This document shows, one piece after another, positions 33,601 through 39,402 of a stretch of 39,402 bases of DNA; positions within the stretch are counted from its first letter, which is position 1, and every line of letters starts with the position of its first letter. This DNA is from Candidatus Poribacteria bacterium (lineage in GTDB: Bacteria > Poribacteria > WGA-4E > GCA-2687025). The position numbers and the translations under genes were made by a program. The stretch covers positions 1 through 39,402 of the forward strand of contig JABGQA010000068.1 of NCBI GenBank assembly GCA_018644665.1, read 5' to 3'. Under the pieces are notes generated by a model, which worked only from the letters and a program-made list of their open reading frames with translations, was not told where the DNA came from and did no database searches.

Positions 33601-36235
33601 CGACAACGTCGACGATGTCGCTCCGATCGGCACTTCGATCACGAGTGTGCTGCGTGAAGCGCGTCAGCGCGGGACGTTCGAGGAGCCGACCCTGAGCGTC
33701 GACGGTCTGCCGCTGCTGCGCGCCCTCGCGCGTGTGTCGGCGAGCGTGACTGCGGATCCGGCGACCGTCGCCGGTGGTCTCGTGGATCTGATAGCCATAG
33801 ACGTCAATGGCGCGACCATCCCCATAGCGGGGGCGGCCGTGGCGGACGGTGAGACGGAATACACCCTCGACTTCGACACCGCGCTCTTGGAGAACGGTGT
33901 GGTGGGTCTCGCGGCGCTCGTAACGGACGCCGCAGGCAACCAGGAAGTCGTGGAAGTGACCGTCGATGCGGAGATCGCGAACATCCTGATCGGCGGGCTG
34001 CGACCCGACGATCCGAATGTCGCGGCCCTGCTCTTCATCATCCAGTCCGGTGTCTTGGCCACGAACCGCAACCTGGCGCAGTTGGCGGAAGACCGTCCCG
34101 GTGGCGGCACGGTCCTTTTCGAGCTGAACGCCCCTGGCGCGGAGCTCGGGGACATATTCGTCTCCACCAACCCGGACGACCTAAGCGATGCCGCCTTGGC
34201 CGAAGTCGACATCACGACGACGCCGGTCGATGCAGCGGGAACCTTCCAGTTCTCGTATGACACCACGGGCGACGCAGATGGCACCGTCTACGTGCGATTC
34301 GTCCTTGGCGCCAGCCCGAACGTCCTGGTTCCGGCTGCTCCGGTGGCGTTCGTCGTGGACAACACCGCTCCCGATATCGCCGTGGTGTCGCCGACACCGG
34401 GGACGATCGCGGGAACGCGTCCGATCGTATGGGCGACCTACGACGACGCGTCCGGCATCGCCATCGGTGGGCTGTCGCTCTCGGATGTCGATGGCATTCC
34501 GGTCTTCGACCAACAGGCGGGAACCCCCGACGCGCGCATCGTCTTCGAGGAGCCGACGCCCGGCCTGTCCTTCACGGGACAGCGCGCCGTGTACGTGACT
34601 CCCAACGACGCGCGGCTGACAACAGGCGGCTACATGGTCGACGCTAACGTGATCGACCTCGCCGGCAACCCGGCGGCGGCGTCCTCGACCTTCACGGTCG
34701 AACCGGACACCGAGCATCCGAACATCGTGTCGTATGCCCCGACCGGGCAGACCGAGAACCCGCGTCCCGAGGTCACCGTGACGTTCACGGATAACCTCGC
34801 GGGCGTCAACGAACTCGGCGTTCTCTTCCAGGTCATGGATACGGCAGGCGGAGTCGTTCCCGGTGCCCTCGAGATGCGCACCGCCACCGGCGCTCCCGCC
34901 GTTGGTATGACGCTCCTGAGCGGTACCGTGGCGTTCCTCCCGTCCATCAGCATGGACGGAGGATACACCGTCAACGCAGTCGTCGCGGACACCGATGGCA
35001 ACGCGAGTCCCGCGACGTGGCAGTTCACCGTCGACATCCCCGACCCGCCGCCCGTGGTGCGCGATACCGATCCGCCGGTGATCGCGTCCACGTCGCCGAC
35101 GGGCACGGTGCGGTCCGACTCGACCACAGTGGCTGTGTCCTTCACGGACGCGTCCCCGGTCGTTGTCGCCCGCTTCGAGATCGACGGCGGAGCGGTCCAG
35201 AACGCCGACGAGGTGGTGCAGAACCGCCGCGCGCGTCTGGCGCTCAGCGGACTGTCGCAGGGGCAACACACTGTCGTCTCGACCTTGATCGACGCCGAGA
35301 ACAACGCCACCGTAGCTGAGTGGACGTTCTTGGTCGAGATCGATGTCGTGCCGCCGGAGATCTCCGCCATGGCCCCGACGGGCTATGTCGGTACCCTGCG
35401 TCCGACCATCAGCGCGACCATGACCGACAACCTCGTCGGAGTCGACGAGGACACGGTTGTCGTCCGCGTGGACGGGAAGTCTGTGACGCCCACGGATGTA
35501 GACACCACACACGTGCTGTATGAGCCGCGCGAGGATCTCGAACCCGGCGCGCACCGCGTCGAGATTGAGGTCGCGGACGCCCTCGGCAACGACGCAACCG
35601 CCGAGTGGGAGTTCACCGTCGAGACGACGCCGCCGAGCGTTACCGCCGTCGTTCCCGCTCCGGGAGCGAAAATCGGTGGCAACGCCGACGCGCGTTCGGC
35701 GATCGTGGTGAGCGCCTTCTACAACGACACCCAGGCGGGCGTTGACGACTCGTCAGTGGCCGTCAAGGTGACCCTCGACGGGATTCCCGTGGCGGGCGCC
35801 GTCGCGACCGGTGGCGCTACCGCTACCGCCGTGTCGTGGCAGCCGAGTGGCGTGTTGGAGGCGGGCGTTTACAGTGTCGATCTGTCCCTCGAGGACAACG
35901 TTGGGAACCTCACGGAATACGCGTGGTCCTTCGTTGTCGAAGAGGAGGTCGCGCTGAGCCATCCGCCGCGTATCGCGCCGAACCCGTTCGCAGACGATGT
36001 CGATGTCATGCTCTTCCTCGGACAAGAGGCGGAGGTGCAGGTGCGGGTGTACGACGCCACGCAGCGACTCGTCGCGACCGTGCCGTCGGTGAGCCTCCTG
36101 CCTGGCAGGCAGCGCATCTCCCTGGCGGACGCGTTCGCGCCGTTCGGTCGTGGCATATACCTCGTGCAGATCATCGTCGAGGCCGGCGACAGCCAACGGG
36201 TGTCGAAGGTTCTCAAAGCGGCGAAGGCTAGATAG
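27602..36235 (+). CDS. Giant secreted mosaic Ig-like protein with Ala-rich helical insert and APNPF-type C-terminal tail
   Basis: This protein has 2877 residues. A signal peptide (about 1-29) follows AGGAGG at 27590-27595. Residues 32-135, about 433-535, 539-635 and 642-745 are copies of one beta module (G.....G..V.V.N...., G.G.Y.V.F, GD...V.V.D). Between the first and second lie three invasin/Big1-like domains (about 140-425; for example NNDDGTYTATYTAGTLA and DNGDGTYSAVYASELV). A PKD-like domain is at about 844-925. Residues about 1219-1436 form a long helical, alanine-rich stretch with DPAV.AAI motifs. Five Ig-like repeats (PPEISAMAPTGYVGTLRPT-like) fill about 2253-2783. The end (2788-2877) is APNPF...VQVRVYDATQRLVATV...GRGIYLVQI...SKVLKAAKAR, a T9SS type-A-like tail. 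It is probably surface-anchored or secreted. I see no enzyme motif; adhesion or structural roles are inference. Confidence 0.83.
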   Translation: MRTCRSYFPSLTLAIVAFGVMGLVSAYGASLFVVDGAVAEPDGTPVGGLTVAVQNLSKPALSTYESEPTGVDGSYGVTMVRDFLTSVSDIGDELLVQAVDTSGAVDVVRGQVVHTITAIEESEQFGATVDITLSGVIVQFDAGSVLGDGASSATLTVEVTDREGAAVEGDTLVAVADSGAVGDFTDLGAGAYEATFDAPVSSQTISVTVTVTSTLVEDAVGLATTIVEGVPSGITVTFDDAALTADGESTTVVTATLERNGIPITDEVVELSVLDDNGSVGDVTNNDDGTYTATYTAGTLATVAIVQASATTSGDVNVGSVTLDPGAPVEISLVTAAPETISGNGIATATVTATIVDAFDNPVPGLSGFTASVTDGVGSAGDVTDNGDGTYSAVYASELVTEDGTATVEMVHGPHTGDVAIALSAEPAAETSVMALQGSALLAGGGAQAPDGLTVTVMNVTRDLSQESATGAAGAGRYTVTFLDFLGDSVAASGDLIRVTVADADGVERGSADHHLLAAEVEAGTTTVDVETDIPASNNVVAVTGVATYEDGETAIAEVADATVRVQLNGSEDTADIGSAGVGRFSIGFVNIERPFVTGEDVTIEVIADGEVVGSQMFEATSAHILNGLIDVGSITTTLKASNVAFGVTGSVVPEPGADPAPAGSLVRVTNLSRPTLGSQEGVIGSAGPDAYSVAFFALGETVIESQEILLIEVIDPAGDVIGSADVIATTASVVGGELTASVTLTGIVVDVEIDDPVLTVGANGVAQTVIVGQAIEPDGTPTILPISFEPAELFTAPQPLGNGRFSSTFSTSYARDGILGPFTITVAAGTTTRRRVTLEIVDDSAPDASVSPVDPSVLVGHAFTLTVDASDNTEIDSIAWDVNEDGSIDGVDAEFTATLNEIGQFPVSVTVTDIAGNATTIHSSVNATTVSVGGLAIDAPNFIRILQKTLSTAIDSPDIPDETKALVKALIPELVRNGSLLGFAVPIFPASLDTPPTQPVLVEDPSGLDLENFGNPLFLELLAAAGEDPTGFLDDSLRLPLAVVGDMFNLYARTPSASDVTFNLISESGGVIAASAEDVSASGAFDFTFALGEEPLLFVLPAWPGSGTNPLASVTLRLSTDGQEGPYDSIPLNRGTVVSNGDDKFVWSSVERLDAGSSYHYFYEVEFAYPIVVGPELTPTTTYAVPDIRNLQFEDRGFPDSADPELRNPLLDTVALKIQPVMAGLLVAIEAEATRLAEDAILNDPALQQQIADDPAVRAAIENAVLNNSQVQAALLADPAVEAAIANHPATGALEAQITDEVIAELATDASVVAAGEAAAQAVLLGGGSAAEAAAAGEAAATARAEQLAPAIAEARLEAALPGLLNAVLPDISGVAGPVVLPFIQADVQPILLERFGPQFLGQALENVVGDPGALIGQVEGVLSAFGEKVSAEIIASGTVPLVSKFTAPQASGLWVASFDMASIDDGDYMVQVELDGASVFANAKPIRIDRSPGDVSDVDIAANAGAAIYTADDGTVVAAPLDAAGTLDLSASVDGDGLGVLFQTLGVEDDPADQVQRVWVPVNQTAILVAAALREAGADGTEQELYDTALLAVVLSDPDLVVTLDTLDPAGVAAFIDGFDALSPAQQDEVMTAAQIVRETVLNGDLFAASSALSLDFATLQQYAFLVSQLPSIPAFAGMGGSARMLFPPDGSYFIRALAADQYANINSQDVPQRLDIVAADADAFAVTGFAIGEATSDVAEDGSAAAEEFAVRPDTTAVDVTFGSSDLTGHPLTSVTLEASTDGATWAEVSALDAAELAGVDDSSSFTATYTVDGAQLVADGVTMVSFRVVAVNALTVVGEGDAATLDVLDVVPPEITAFAVSEAEGSTPSPDSGGLRGTVNLITTTPVSTEPPTAAVRLEISVDGGGSYLPLDVLFGGPESGSVAETVSAGPGKVTWEAKWDTNVAGDTVTATGPGARDASLDDNPYMVRAVVVDAAGADISVDGVAIVSDPVTVAVDNVDDVAPIGTSITSVLREARQRGTFEEPTLSVDGLPLLRALARVSASVTADPATVAGGLVDLIAIDVNGATIPIAGAAVADGETEYTLDFDTALLENGVVGLAALVTDAAGNQEVVEVTVDAEIANILIGGLRPDDPNVAALLFIIQSGVLATNRNLAQLAEDRPGGGTVLFELNAPGAELGDIFVSTNPDDLSDAALAEVDITTTPVDAAGTFQFSYDTTGDADGTVYVRFVLGASPNVLVPAAPVAFVVDNTAPDIAVVSPTPGTIAGTRPIVWATYDDASGIAIGGLSLSDVDGIPVFDQQAGTPDARIVFEEPTPGLSFTGQRAVYVTPNDARLTTGGYMVDANVIDLAGNPAAASSTFTVEPDTEHPNIVSYAPTGQTENPRPEVTVTFTDNLAGVNELGVLFQVMDTAGGVVPGALEMRTATGAPAVGMTLLSGTVAFLPSISMDGGYTVNAVVADTDGNASPATWQFTVDIPDPPPVVRDTDPPVIASTSPTGTVRSDSTTVAVSFTDASPVVVARFEIDGGAVQNADEVVQNRRARLALSGLSQGQHTVVSTLIDAENNATVAEWTFLVEIDVVPPEISAMAPTGYVGTLRPTISATMTDNLVGVDEDTVVVRVDGKSVTPTDVDTTHVLYEPREDLEPGAHRVEIEVADALGNDATAEWEFTVETTPPSVTAVVPAPGAKIGGNADARSAIVVSAFYNDTQAGVDDSSVAVKVTLDGIPVAGAVATGGATATAVSWQPSGVLEAGVYSVDLSLEDNVGNLTEYAWSFVVEEEVALSHPPRIAPNPFADDVDVMLFLGQEAEVQVRVYDATQRLVATVPSVSLLPGRQRISLADAFAPFGRGIYLVQIIVEAGDSQRVSKVLKAAKAR

Positions 36236-36249
36236 ATCCGGGTCGATGT

Positions 36250-36272
36250 GGGGGCCGGCTAGACCGGCCCCC
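36250..36272 (+). terminator. Perfect 9-bp GC hairpin after the second giant gene
   Basis: GGGGGCCGG at 36250-36258 pairs exactly with CCGGCCCCC at 36264-36272 around the loop CTAGA. It begins 14 bp after the stop codon. There is no T tract, so it could terminate weakly, protect the 3' end, or attenuate read-through into the PorV-like gene that starts 37 bp later. Confidence 0.5.
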
Positions 36273-36309
36273 GGCTACCGGCGCACATTCGACTCACAAG
36301 GAGCGTGAG

Positions 36310-37314
36310 ATGTTCAGCGATTTGAAGCGGTCATCCTCCCGGATAGGCTCCGCCCTAGCTGTGGCGTTGTGTCTGGGCGTGTCGGCCGTCGGGTATGCAC
36401 AGGACGAGGCCGCTCCGGAAGATACAGCCGGCGCCGATAACGGCGCTCCGTGGCTGCAAGAGAACGTAGGCGCCCGCGCGATGGCGTTGCAGGCGTACAC
36501 GCCGCTGGCGGATGACGCCGCGGCCATCAGCATGAATCCGGCGGGTCTCGCCGGGATGGACGACACCACGGTCCTGTTCTACACCCGTGAAAGCGCGTAC
36601 GACCTGCGCGAGAGTTTCCTCGGAACGGTACTGGGGTATGTCGGCGAGAAGGGCACCCTCGGACTTGCCTGGCGTAGCGTAAGCGCGGGCGATAGCGACG
36701 ACGCGCCGTTCATCGGCGCCGACGCTGAGGGCAACGTGTTCGGTTCCCTCGGGTGGCGCGAGAACGCCCTCGAGGTCGCCTACGGTCACGAAGTCGAGGA
36801 GAACATCCAGGTCGGCGGCTCCCTTGGGCTCGTCTTCTCCAAGTTCGATGGACTCGACGAGACGGCGTTCGCGGACGACGCTTCGGAATCCGGTTTCCGG
36901 GGCCTCACGCTGGGCGTCAAGGGCATCGCCTCTGAGGTCGTGCAGTATGGCGTGACGCTCCGCAACCTGGGCGGCGCCGTCGGTGATGCCGACATCGCGC
37001 CGGCGTTGGCCGCAGGCGCAGCAGTCGAGTTCCCCCGGTATGACAACGCGCTGCTGTCGGTCGATTTCGAGAAGCAGTTCGTGGATCTCGCCGAGAGCAC
37101 GACGCAGATCCGCTTGGGCGCCGAATACAACCTGGAGCCGATCGCGTTGCGCCTAGGTACCGCGCAGAGTTCCGATCGCAGCCGTATGTTCGCGGGCTTC
37201 GGCGTGAACTACGAGTCCCTGCAGATCGACTACGCGTTCCAGTTCATTAATCGCGCCGCGCGAAGCCTCGGTGACACGCCCAGGCATTTCGTGTCCCTGG
37301 CATATGTCTACTAG
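36310..37314 (+). CDS. PorV/PorQ-like outer-membrane protein (FadL-type barrel)
   Basis: This 334-residue protein has a signal peptide (1-30, SAVGYA|QDE). The segment after it, GARAMALQAYTPLADDAAAISMNPAGLAG at 54-82, is characteristic of the PorV/PorQ/UPF0164 group, whose consensus resembles GARA.GMGGA...ADDA.A.YWNPAGLA. The rest consists of amphipathic strands (for example LGLAWRSVSAG and VGGSLGLVFSKF) ending in HFVSLAYVY, as in an outer-membrane barrel. In the type IX secretion system PorV (LptO) binds C-terminal sorting domains and delivers substrates for surface attachment. The gene follows directly after the giant protein with an APNPF-type tail. AAGGAG at 36298-36303 supports the ATG. 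A general FadL-like transporter is the alternative. No other core T9SS gene (porT, sprA/sov, gldK-N) is in the window. Confidence 0.75.
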   Translation: MFSDLKRSSSRIGSALAVALCLGVSAVGYAQDEAAPEDTAGADNGAPWLQENVGARAMALQAYTPLADDAAAISMNPAGLAGMDDTTVLFYTRESAYDLRESFLGTVLGYVGEKGTLGLAWRSVSAGDSDDAPFIGADAEGNVFGSLGWRENALEVAYGHEVEENIQVGGSLGLVFSKFDGLDETAFADDASESGFRGLTLGVKGIASEVVQYGVTLRNLGGAVGDADIAPALAAGAAVEFPRYDNALLSVDFEKQFVDLAESTTQIRLGAEYNLEPIALRLGTAQSSDRSRMFAGFGVNYESLQIDYAFQFINRAARSLGDTPRHFVSLAYVY

Positions 37315-37354
37315 GCGCCCGCGAACGCTTTCGCCACTTGGAAGGAGCAACTGT

Positions 37355-38170
37355 ATGCTTCGAAATGCACCGACGCATGATCGCGCTCGTAAGCTGCGAT
37401 GGCATGCCGTCGCCGTGGCGGTTGGCATACTCGTCGGGTTGCCACTCGTCGCCGAAGTCGTCGGCACTGTTACGATCAAAGAGGGCGACACTCTCTGGGA
37501 TCTCTCGCAGTCATACCTTGGCGATGGCTATCGCTACAAAGAGTTCCTCGGGAACAACACCCTCATCTCCGGTGACGCCGACCTCATCTATCCTGGCGAG
37601 GTGCTGAACGTCCCCGGTGCGCCCGTGGCCGTGGAGGAACCTGCAGCGGCGGAGCATCCGACCGAGATCGAAGTCCCGGTGAGCGTTGTGCAAGAGATGC
37701 TCACCGACATGAACGCCCGGTTGGCAGCGGTGACGACCGAACTGGAAGTTATCAAGAGCCAACTGGCCGGCATGGACGACCAGCTTGTCGCGCTTGAGGA
37801 CCAGGTCGGTGCGCAGTCCAGGTCGGCGCCCCCGGTGCTGAACCTGAGTTCCATCGAGGACCGCGTCGATGAGCTGGACAGCTCTGTCGCCGAGATGATT
37901 GCCGCCGGATCCGCCGAGATCACCGCCACGACCGTGAGCGCGACCGAAGAGGTGAGCGGGCTCCGTGGCGAGTTCGAGGTGCTTGCGAAGTCCGTCGAGA
38001 CGCAGGCCGCGATCCAGAAGAAGGCGATGGAAGAGCTTACCGTCAAGATCACCGAGGGCGACAACGGGCCGATGGAAGCGCCCGAGGTCACGGATCGCCG
38101 GCGGGTTGCCGGGCTCATCTCCGTGCTGACCGCGGGAGTCGCGTTCTTGGTCGTCAGCGCCACGCGCTAG
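37355..38170 (+). CDS. LysM-domain protein with coiled coil and C-terminal membrane helix
   Basis: This 271-residue protein starts at ATG 37355, where AAGGAG (37342-37347) has a seven-base spacing; in-frame upstream codons back to 37271 overlap the preceding gene and are not needed. Residues about 17-36 form a hydrophobic signal or anchor. A single LysM domain follows at about 38-87 (VTIKEGDTLWDLSQSYLGDGYRYKEFLGNNTLI...DLIYPGEVLNVPG), the fold that binds peptidoglycan or other GlcNAc polymers. Residues about 110-235 are largely coiled coil (heptads such as MLTDMNARLAAVTTELEVIKSQL). Residues about 250-268 form a second hydrophobic helix at the end. It lies 40 bp after the PorV-like gene and is followed by a strong terminator, so these two genes form a short operon. 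It may link the envelope to the cell wall; this is inference. Confidence 0.8.
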   Translation: MLRNAPTHDRARKLRWHAVAVAVGILVGLPLVAEVVGTVTIKEGDTLWDLSQSYLGDGYRYKEFLGNNTLISGDADLIYPGEVLNVPGAPVAVEEPAAAEHPTEIEVPVSVVQEMLTDMNARLAAVTTELEVIKSQLAGMDDQLVALEDQVGAQSRSAPPVLNLSSIEDRVDELDSSVAEMIAAGSAEITATTVSATEEVSGLRGEFEVLAKSVETQAAIQKKAMEELTVKITEGDNGPMEAPEVTDRRRVAGLISVLTAGVAFLVVSATR

Positions 38171-38200
38171 ACTCGATTGCTCCGAACAACGTAGTGCTGA

Positions 38201-38224
38201 GGGCAGGCTTCGGCCTGCCCTTTG
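38201..38224 (+). terminator. Intrinsic terminator after the LysM gene
   Basis: GGGCAGGC at 38201-38208 pairs perfectly with GCCTGCCC at 38213-38220 around a TTCG tetraloop, followed by a short T run (TTTGT). It starts 31 bp after the LysM stop codon. The downstream AccA-like frame begins inside or just after its T tail. Confidence 0.85.
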
Positions 38225-38239
38225 TCACGTGGGGGATTC

Positions 38240-38749
38240 GTGGAACTCGACCTCCTGTTTGACAGGTACATGATCTTCGCTGGCGATCGGCTGCACGGTG
38301 AGGACGTTGCGCTTACTGCTGGCGTCGCGTGGGTGGACGGAGTGCGGTGCGTGTTCGTCGCCGCGGACGAGCGCCTTTCCAGTGCCGCTGCCTACGGTAA
38401 GGCCACGCGCATGGTTGGCCTCGCAGACCGCACCGGCGCGCCGTGCGTGTGCGTCGGGTCGACCGCGACATCGCATCTCGACCGCGTCACGGACGCGCGC
38501 AGCGCCGGCGCGCTCGATACTTACGTCCGGACCCTCGTCACGTCCGACGCGCTCCGAGTTGCGGTGCTGGAGGGCGGGGCGCCGACCCACCTTGCTGACG
38601 ATTTCGACGCCATCGTGTCCCCGTCAACGGGGGACGGCGCGTCGCATGGCTCGTACGCGCTGGGCGACATGGCGTCGGCGCGTGGCGCGTTGGCGGCCGT
38701 GCTGCGCGGATTGGCCGCCGGGACACACGATGAGACTCCCTTCGCGTAA
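38240..38749 (+). CDS. Small diverged carboxyltransferase (AccA)-like protein
   Basis: Reading from GTG 38240 gives about 169 residues; a TTG at 38222 is also in frame but sits in the terminator T tail. The sequence aligns by eye with the alpha-subunit carboxyltransferase of acetyl-CoA carboxylase: FAGDRLHGEDVALTAGVAWVDGVRCVFV corresponds to HGDR...DD.AIVGG.A..DG..V..I, KATRMVGLADRTGAPCVCV to KA.R.M..A..F..P.I.., and VAVLEGGAPTHLADDFDAIVSPST to V..VIGEGGSGGA......YSVISPEG. It is about half the length of AccA (about 319), and the glycine-rich loops (GHQKGR, DTPGAYPG) that shape the active site are not preserved. It has no membrane segment. It may be a decayed or repurposed crotonase-fold domain. 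The ribosome-binding site GGGGG is close to the GTG (four bases), so start and expression are uncertain. Confidence 0.5.
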   Translation: MELDLLFDRYMIFAGDRLHGEDVALTAGVAWVDGVRCVFVAADERLSSAAAYGKATRMVGLADRTGAPCVCVGSTATSHLDRVTDARSAGALDTYVRTLVTSDALRVAVLEGGAPTHLADDFDAIVSPSTGDGASHGSYALGDMASARGALAAVLRGLAAGTHDETPFA

Positions 38750-38795
38750 ACGCCCGTGTGGCGCGGGATTGGAGCCGGTCACGACCCGGTTTATC

Positions 38796-38824
38796 TTGAC
38801 ATGGCGTATGCCCCCTTCTACAAT
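38796..38824 (+). promoter_or_regulatory. Near-consensus sigma70 promoter of the tRNA-tuf cluster
   Basis: TTGACA at 38796-38801 and TACAAT at 38819-38824 are separated by the ideal 17 bp; only one of twelve positions departs from consensus. Transcription should begin near 38831, about 43 bases before the first tRNA. Strong promoters of this type are expected ahead of stable RNA and tuf. Confidence 0.85.
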
Positions 38825-38873
38825 TCACTCTGCGCTTGGGCCAGGTTCGTGTGCCCGGGCGTGGCGCTACTCC

Positions 38874-38948
38874 GCTGGCGTAGCTCAGTGGTAGAGCGAC
38901 TGATTTGTAATCAGTTGGTCGGGGGTTCAACTCCTCTCGCCAGCCCCA
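38874..38948 (+). tRNA. tRNA-Thr (anticodon TGT), CCA encoded
   Basis: The acceptor stem GCTGGCG (38874-38880) pairs with CGCCAGC (38938-38944). The D arm is GCTC..GAGC. The anticodon stem ACTGA/TCAGT holds the loop TTTGTAA, so the anticodon is TGT, reading ACA. A GTTCAA-type T loop is present. The discriminator is C (38945), followed by encoded CCA at 38946-38948. It is the first gene of the tRNA-tuf cluster. Confidence 0.95.
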
Positions 38949-38959
38949 GCTACTTCCCC

Positions 38960-39045
38960 GGGGAGATACCCAAGTGGTCAACGGGGGCAGACTGTAAATC
39001 TGTTGGCTAATGCCTTCGGAGGTTCGAATCCTCCTCTCCCCACCA
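38960..39045 (+). tRNA. tRNA-Tyr (anticodon GTA), CCA encoded
   Basis: GGGGAGA (38960-38966) pairs with TCTCCCC (39035-39041). The anticodon loop CTGTAAA between GCAGA and TCTGT gives anticodon GTA. A long variable arm (TGGCTAATGCC) shows a class II tRNA, as expected for tyrosine. The T arm is GGAGG TTCGAAT CCTCC, the discriminator is A, and CCA is encoded at 39043-39045. Confidence 0.95.
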
Positions 39046-39085
39046 GTTTGGTACGGGTGGCCGACGGCGTGGGTCGGCGACGGCA

Positions 39086-39160
39086 GCGGGCATAGCTCAG
39101 TGGTAGAGCCACAGCCTTCCAAGCTGTGGGTCACGGGTTCGATCCCCGTTGCCCGCTCCA
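39086..39160 (+). tRNA. tRNA-Gly (anticodon TCC), CCA encoded
   Basis: The acceptor GCGGGCA (39086-39092) pairs with TGCCCGC (39150-39156). The anticodon stem ACAGC/GCTGT holds the loop CTTCCAA, so the anticodon is TCC. The T arm contains GGTTCGATCC. The discriminator is T, with CCA at 39158-39160. Confidence 0.95.
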
Positions 39161-39197
39161 ACACGCGTTCGAGGGGTCATGAGACGCCCCGCAAGAC

Positions 39198-39270
<73 letters not shown>

Positions 39271-39338
39271 TTCCTTAAGTTACGTTCCCGGAACCGGTTT
39301 GCCGCGTGCGCGCAGGATCGAACAGGAGCCGCTGAGTC

Positions 39339-39402
39339 ATGGCACGTGAGAAGTTTGAGCGAACGAAGCCGCACGTCAACATCGGTACGATCGGTCACGT
39401 AG
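39339..39402 (+). CDS. tuf: Elongation factor Tu, 5' end only
   Basis: The first 21 codons read MAREKFERTKPHVNIGTIGHV, the well-known N-terminus of bacterial EF-Tu, ending just before the P-loop that binds GTP. The gene runs off the right edge. AGGAG at 39324-39328 lies ten bases before the ATG. EF-Tu delivers aminoacyl-tRNA to the ribosome. It sits 68 bp after tRNA-Thr(GGT) and is probably co-transcribed with the four tRNA genes from the promoter at 38796. secE and nusG would be expected next. Confidence 0.97.
   Translation, partial: MAREKFERTKPHVNIGTIGHV

Noticed and set aside
8288..36235. Possible CRISPR array or mobile-element repeats among the many periodic signals
   Set aside because: The periodicity (about 105 or 118 codons) is in-frame protein repetition with diverged DNA, with no short identical direct repeats, inverted terminal repeats, transposase or cas genes.

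Overview
The window is 39.4 kb of high-GC bacterial DNA, and every gene is on the + strand. It looks like a Gram-negative (diderm) organism: there are outer-membrane barrels, a lipoprotein, capsule-export components and very large secreted proteins. Two of those secreted proteins end in the LLPNYPNPFNPETWIPF...AAYWDG.NE.GE.V.SGVY.Y.I.AG...RRMV..K tail. From memory this tail, the dockerin, and the 'GVNLLHVP...GINVVGVP' domain are typical of Candidatus Poribacteria and related FCB/PVC-type lineages. The assignment is inferred from protein style; no ribosomal marker is complete here.

Region 1 (1-7142) is a compact set. It starts with the C-terminal two thirds of an ATP/ADP-translocase-like (NTT) membrane protein, which lacks its N-terminus. 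Next come a short Omp85/BamA-like barrel, a lipoprotein with recognisable protein-kinase-like motifs, and a 1055-residue NTT-HEAT-cyclic-nucleotide-domain fusion. The first three are tightly coupled. Together they look like an uncharacterised envelope module. Region 2 (7184-8287) is a decayed Kelch beta-propeller gene with at least three frameshifts, followed by a gene-free stretch.

Region 3 (8288-15023) holds a secreted protein with six ~118-residue repeats, a dockerin-like domain and a sorting tail. It is followed closely by a SAM methyltransferase, a Wzi-like capsule-assembly barrel and a Wzz/PCP-type chain-length protein. Region 4 (15024-36235) is dominated by two giant secreted proteins. 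One has about 3912 residues, about 30 IPT/TIG-like repeats and the same sorting tail. The other has 2877 residues and is a mosaic of Ig-like domains, a helical Ala-rich insert and a different APNPF-type tail. Region 5 (36310-38170) encodes a PorV/PorQ-like outer-membrane protein, the family that handles sorting-tail substrates in the type IX secretion system, and a LysM coiled-coil membrane protein. A plausible reading is that the tailed proteins are exported and placed on the cell surface by a T9SS-like route.

Region 6 (38201-39402) has a clear intrinsic terminator, a small diverged AccA-like protein, a near-consensus promoter, and four tRNA genes (Thr-TGT, Tyr-GTA, Gly-TCC, Thr-GGT) leading into the start of tuf. 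This is the same order as the E. coli thrU-tyrU-glyT-thrT-tufB cluster. I saw no CRISPR array, insertion sequence, rRNA or integrase gene.
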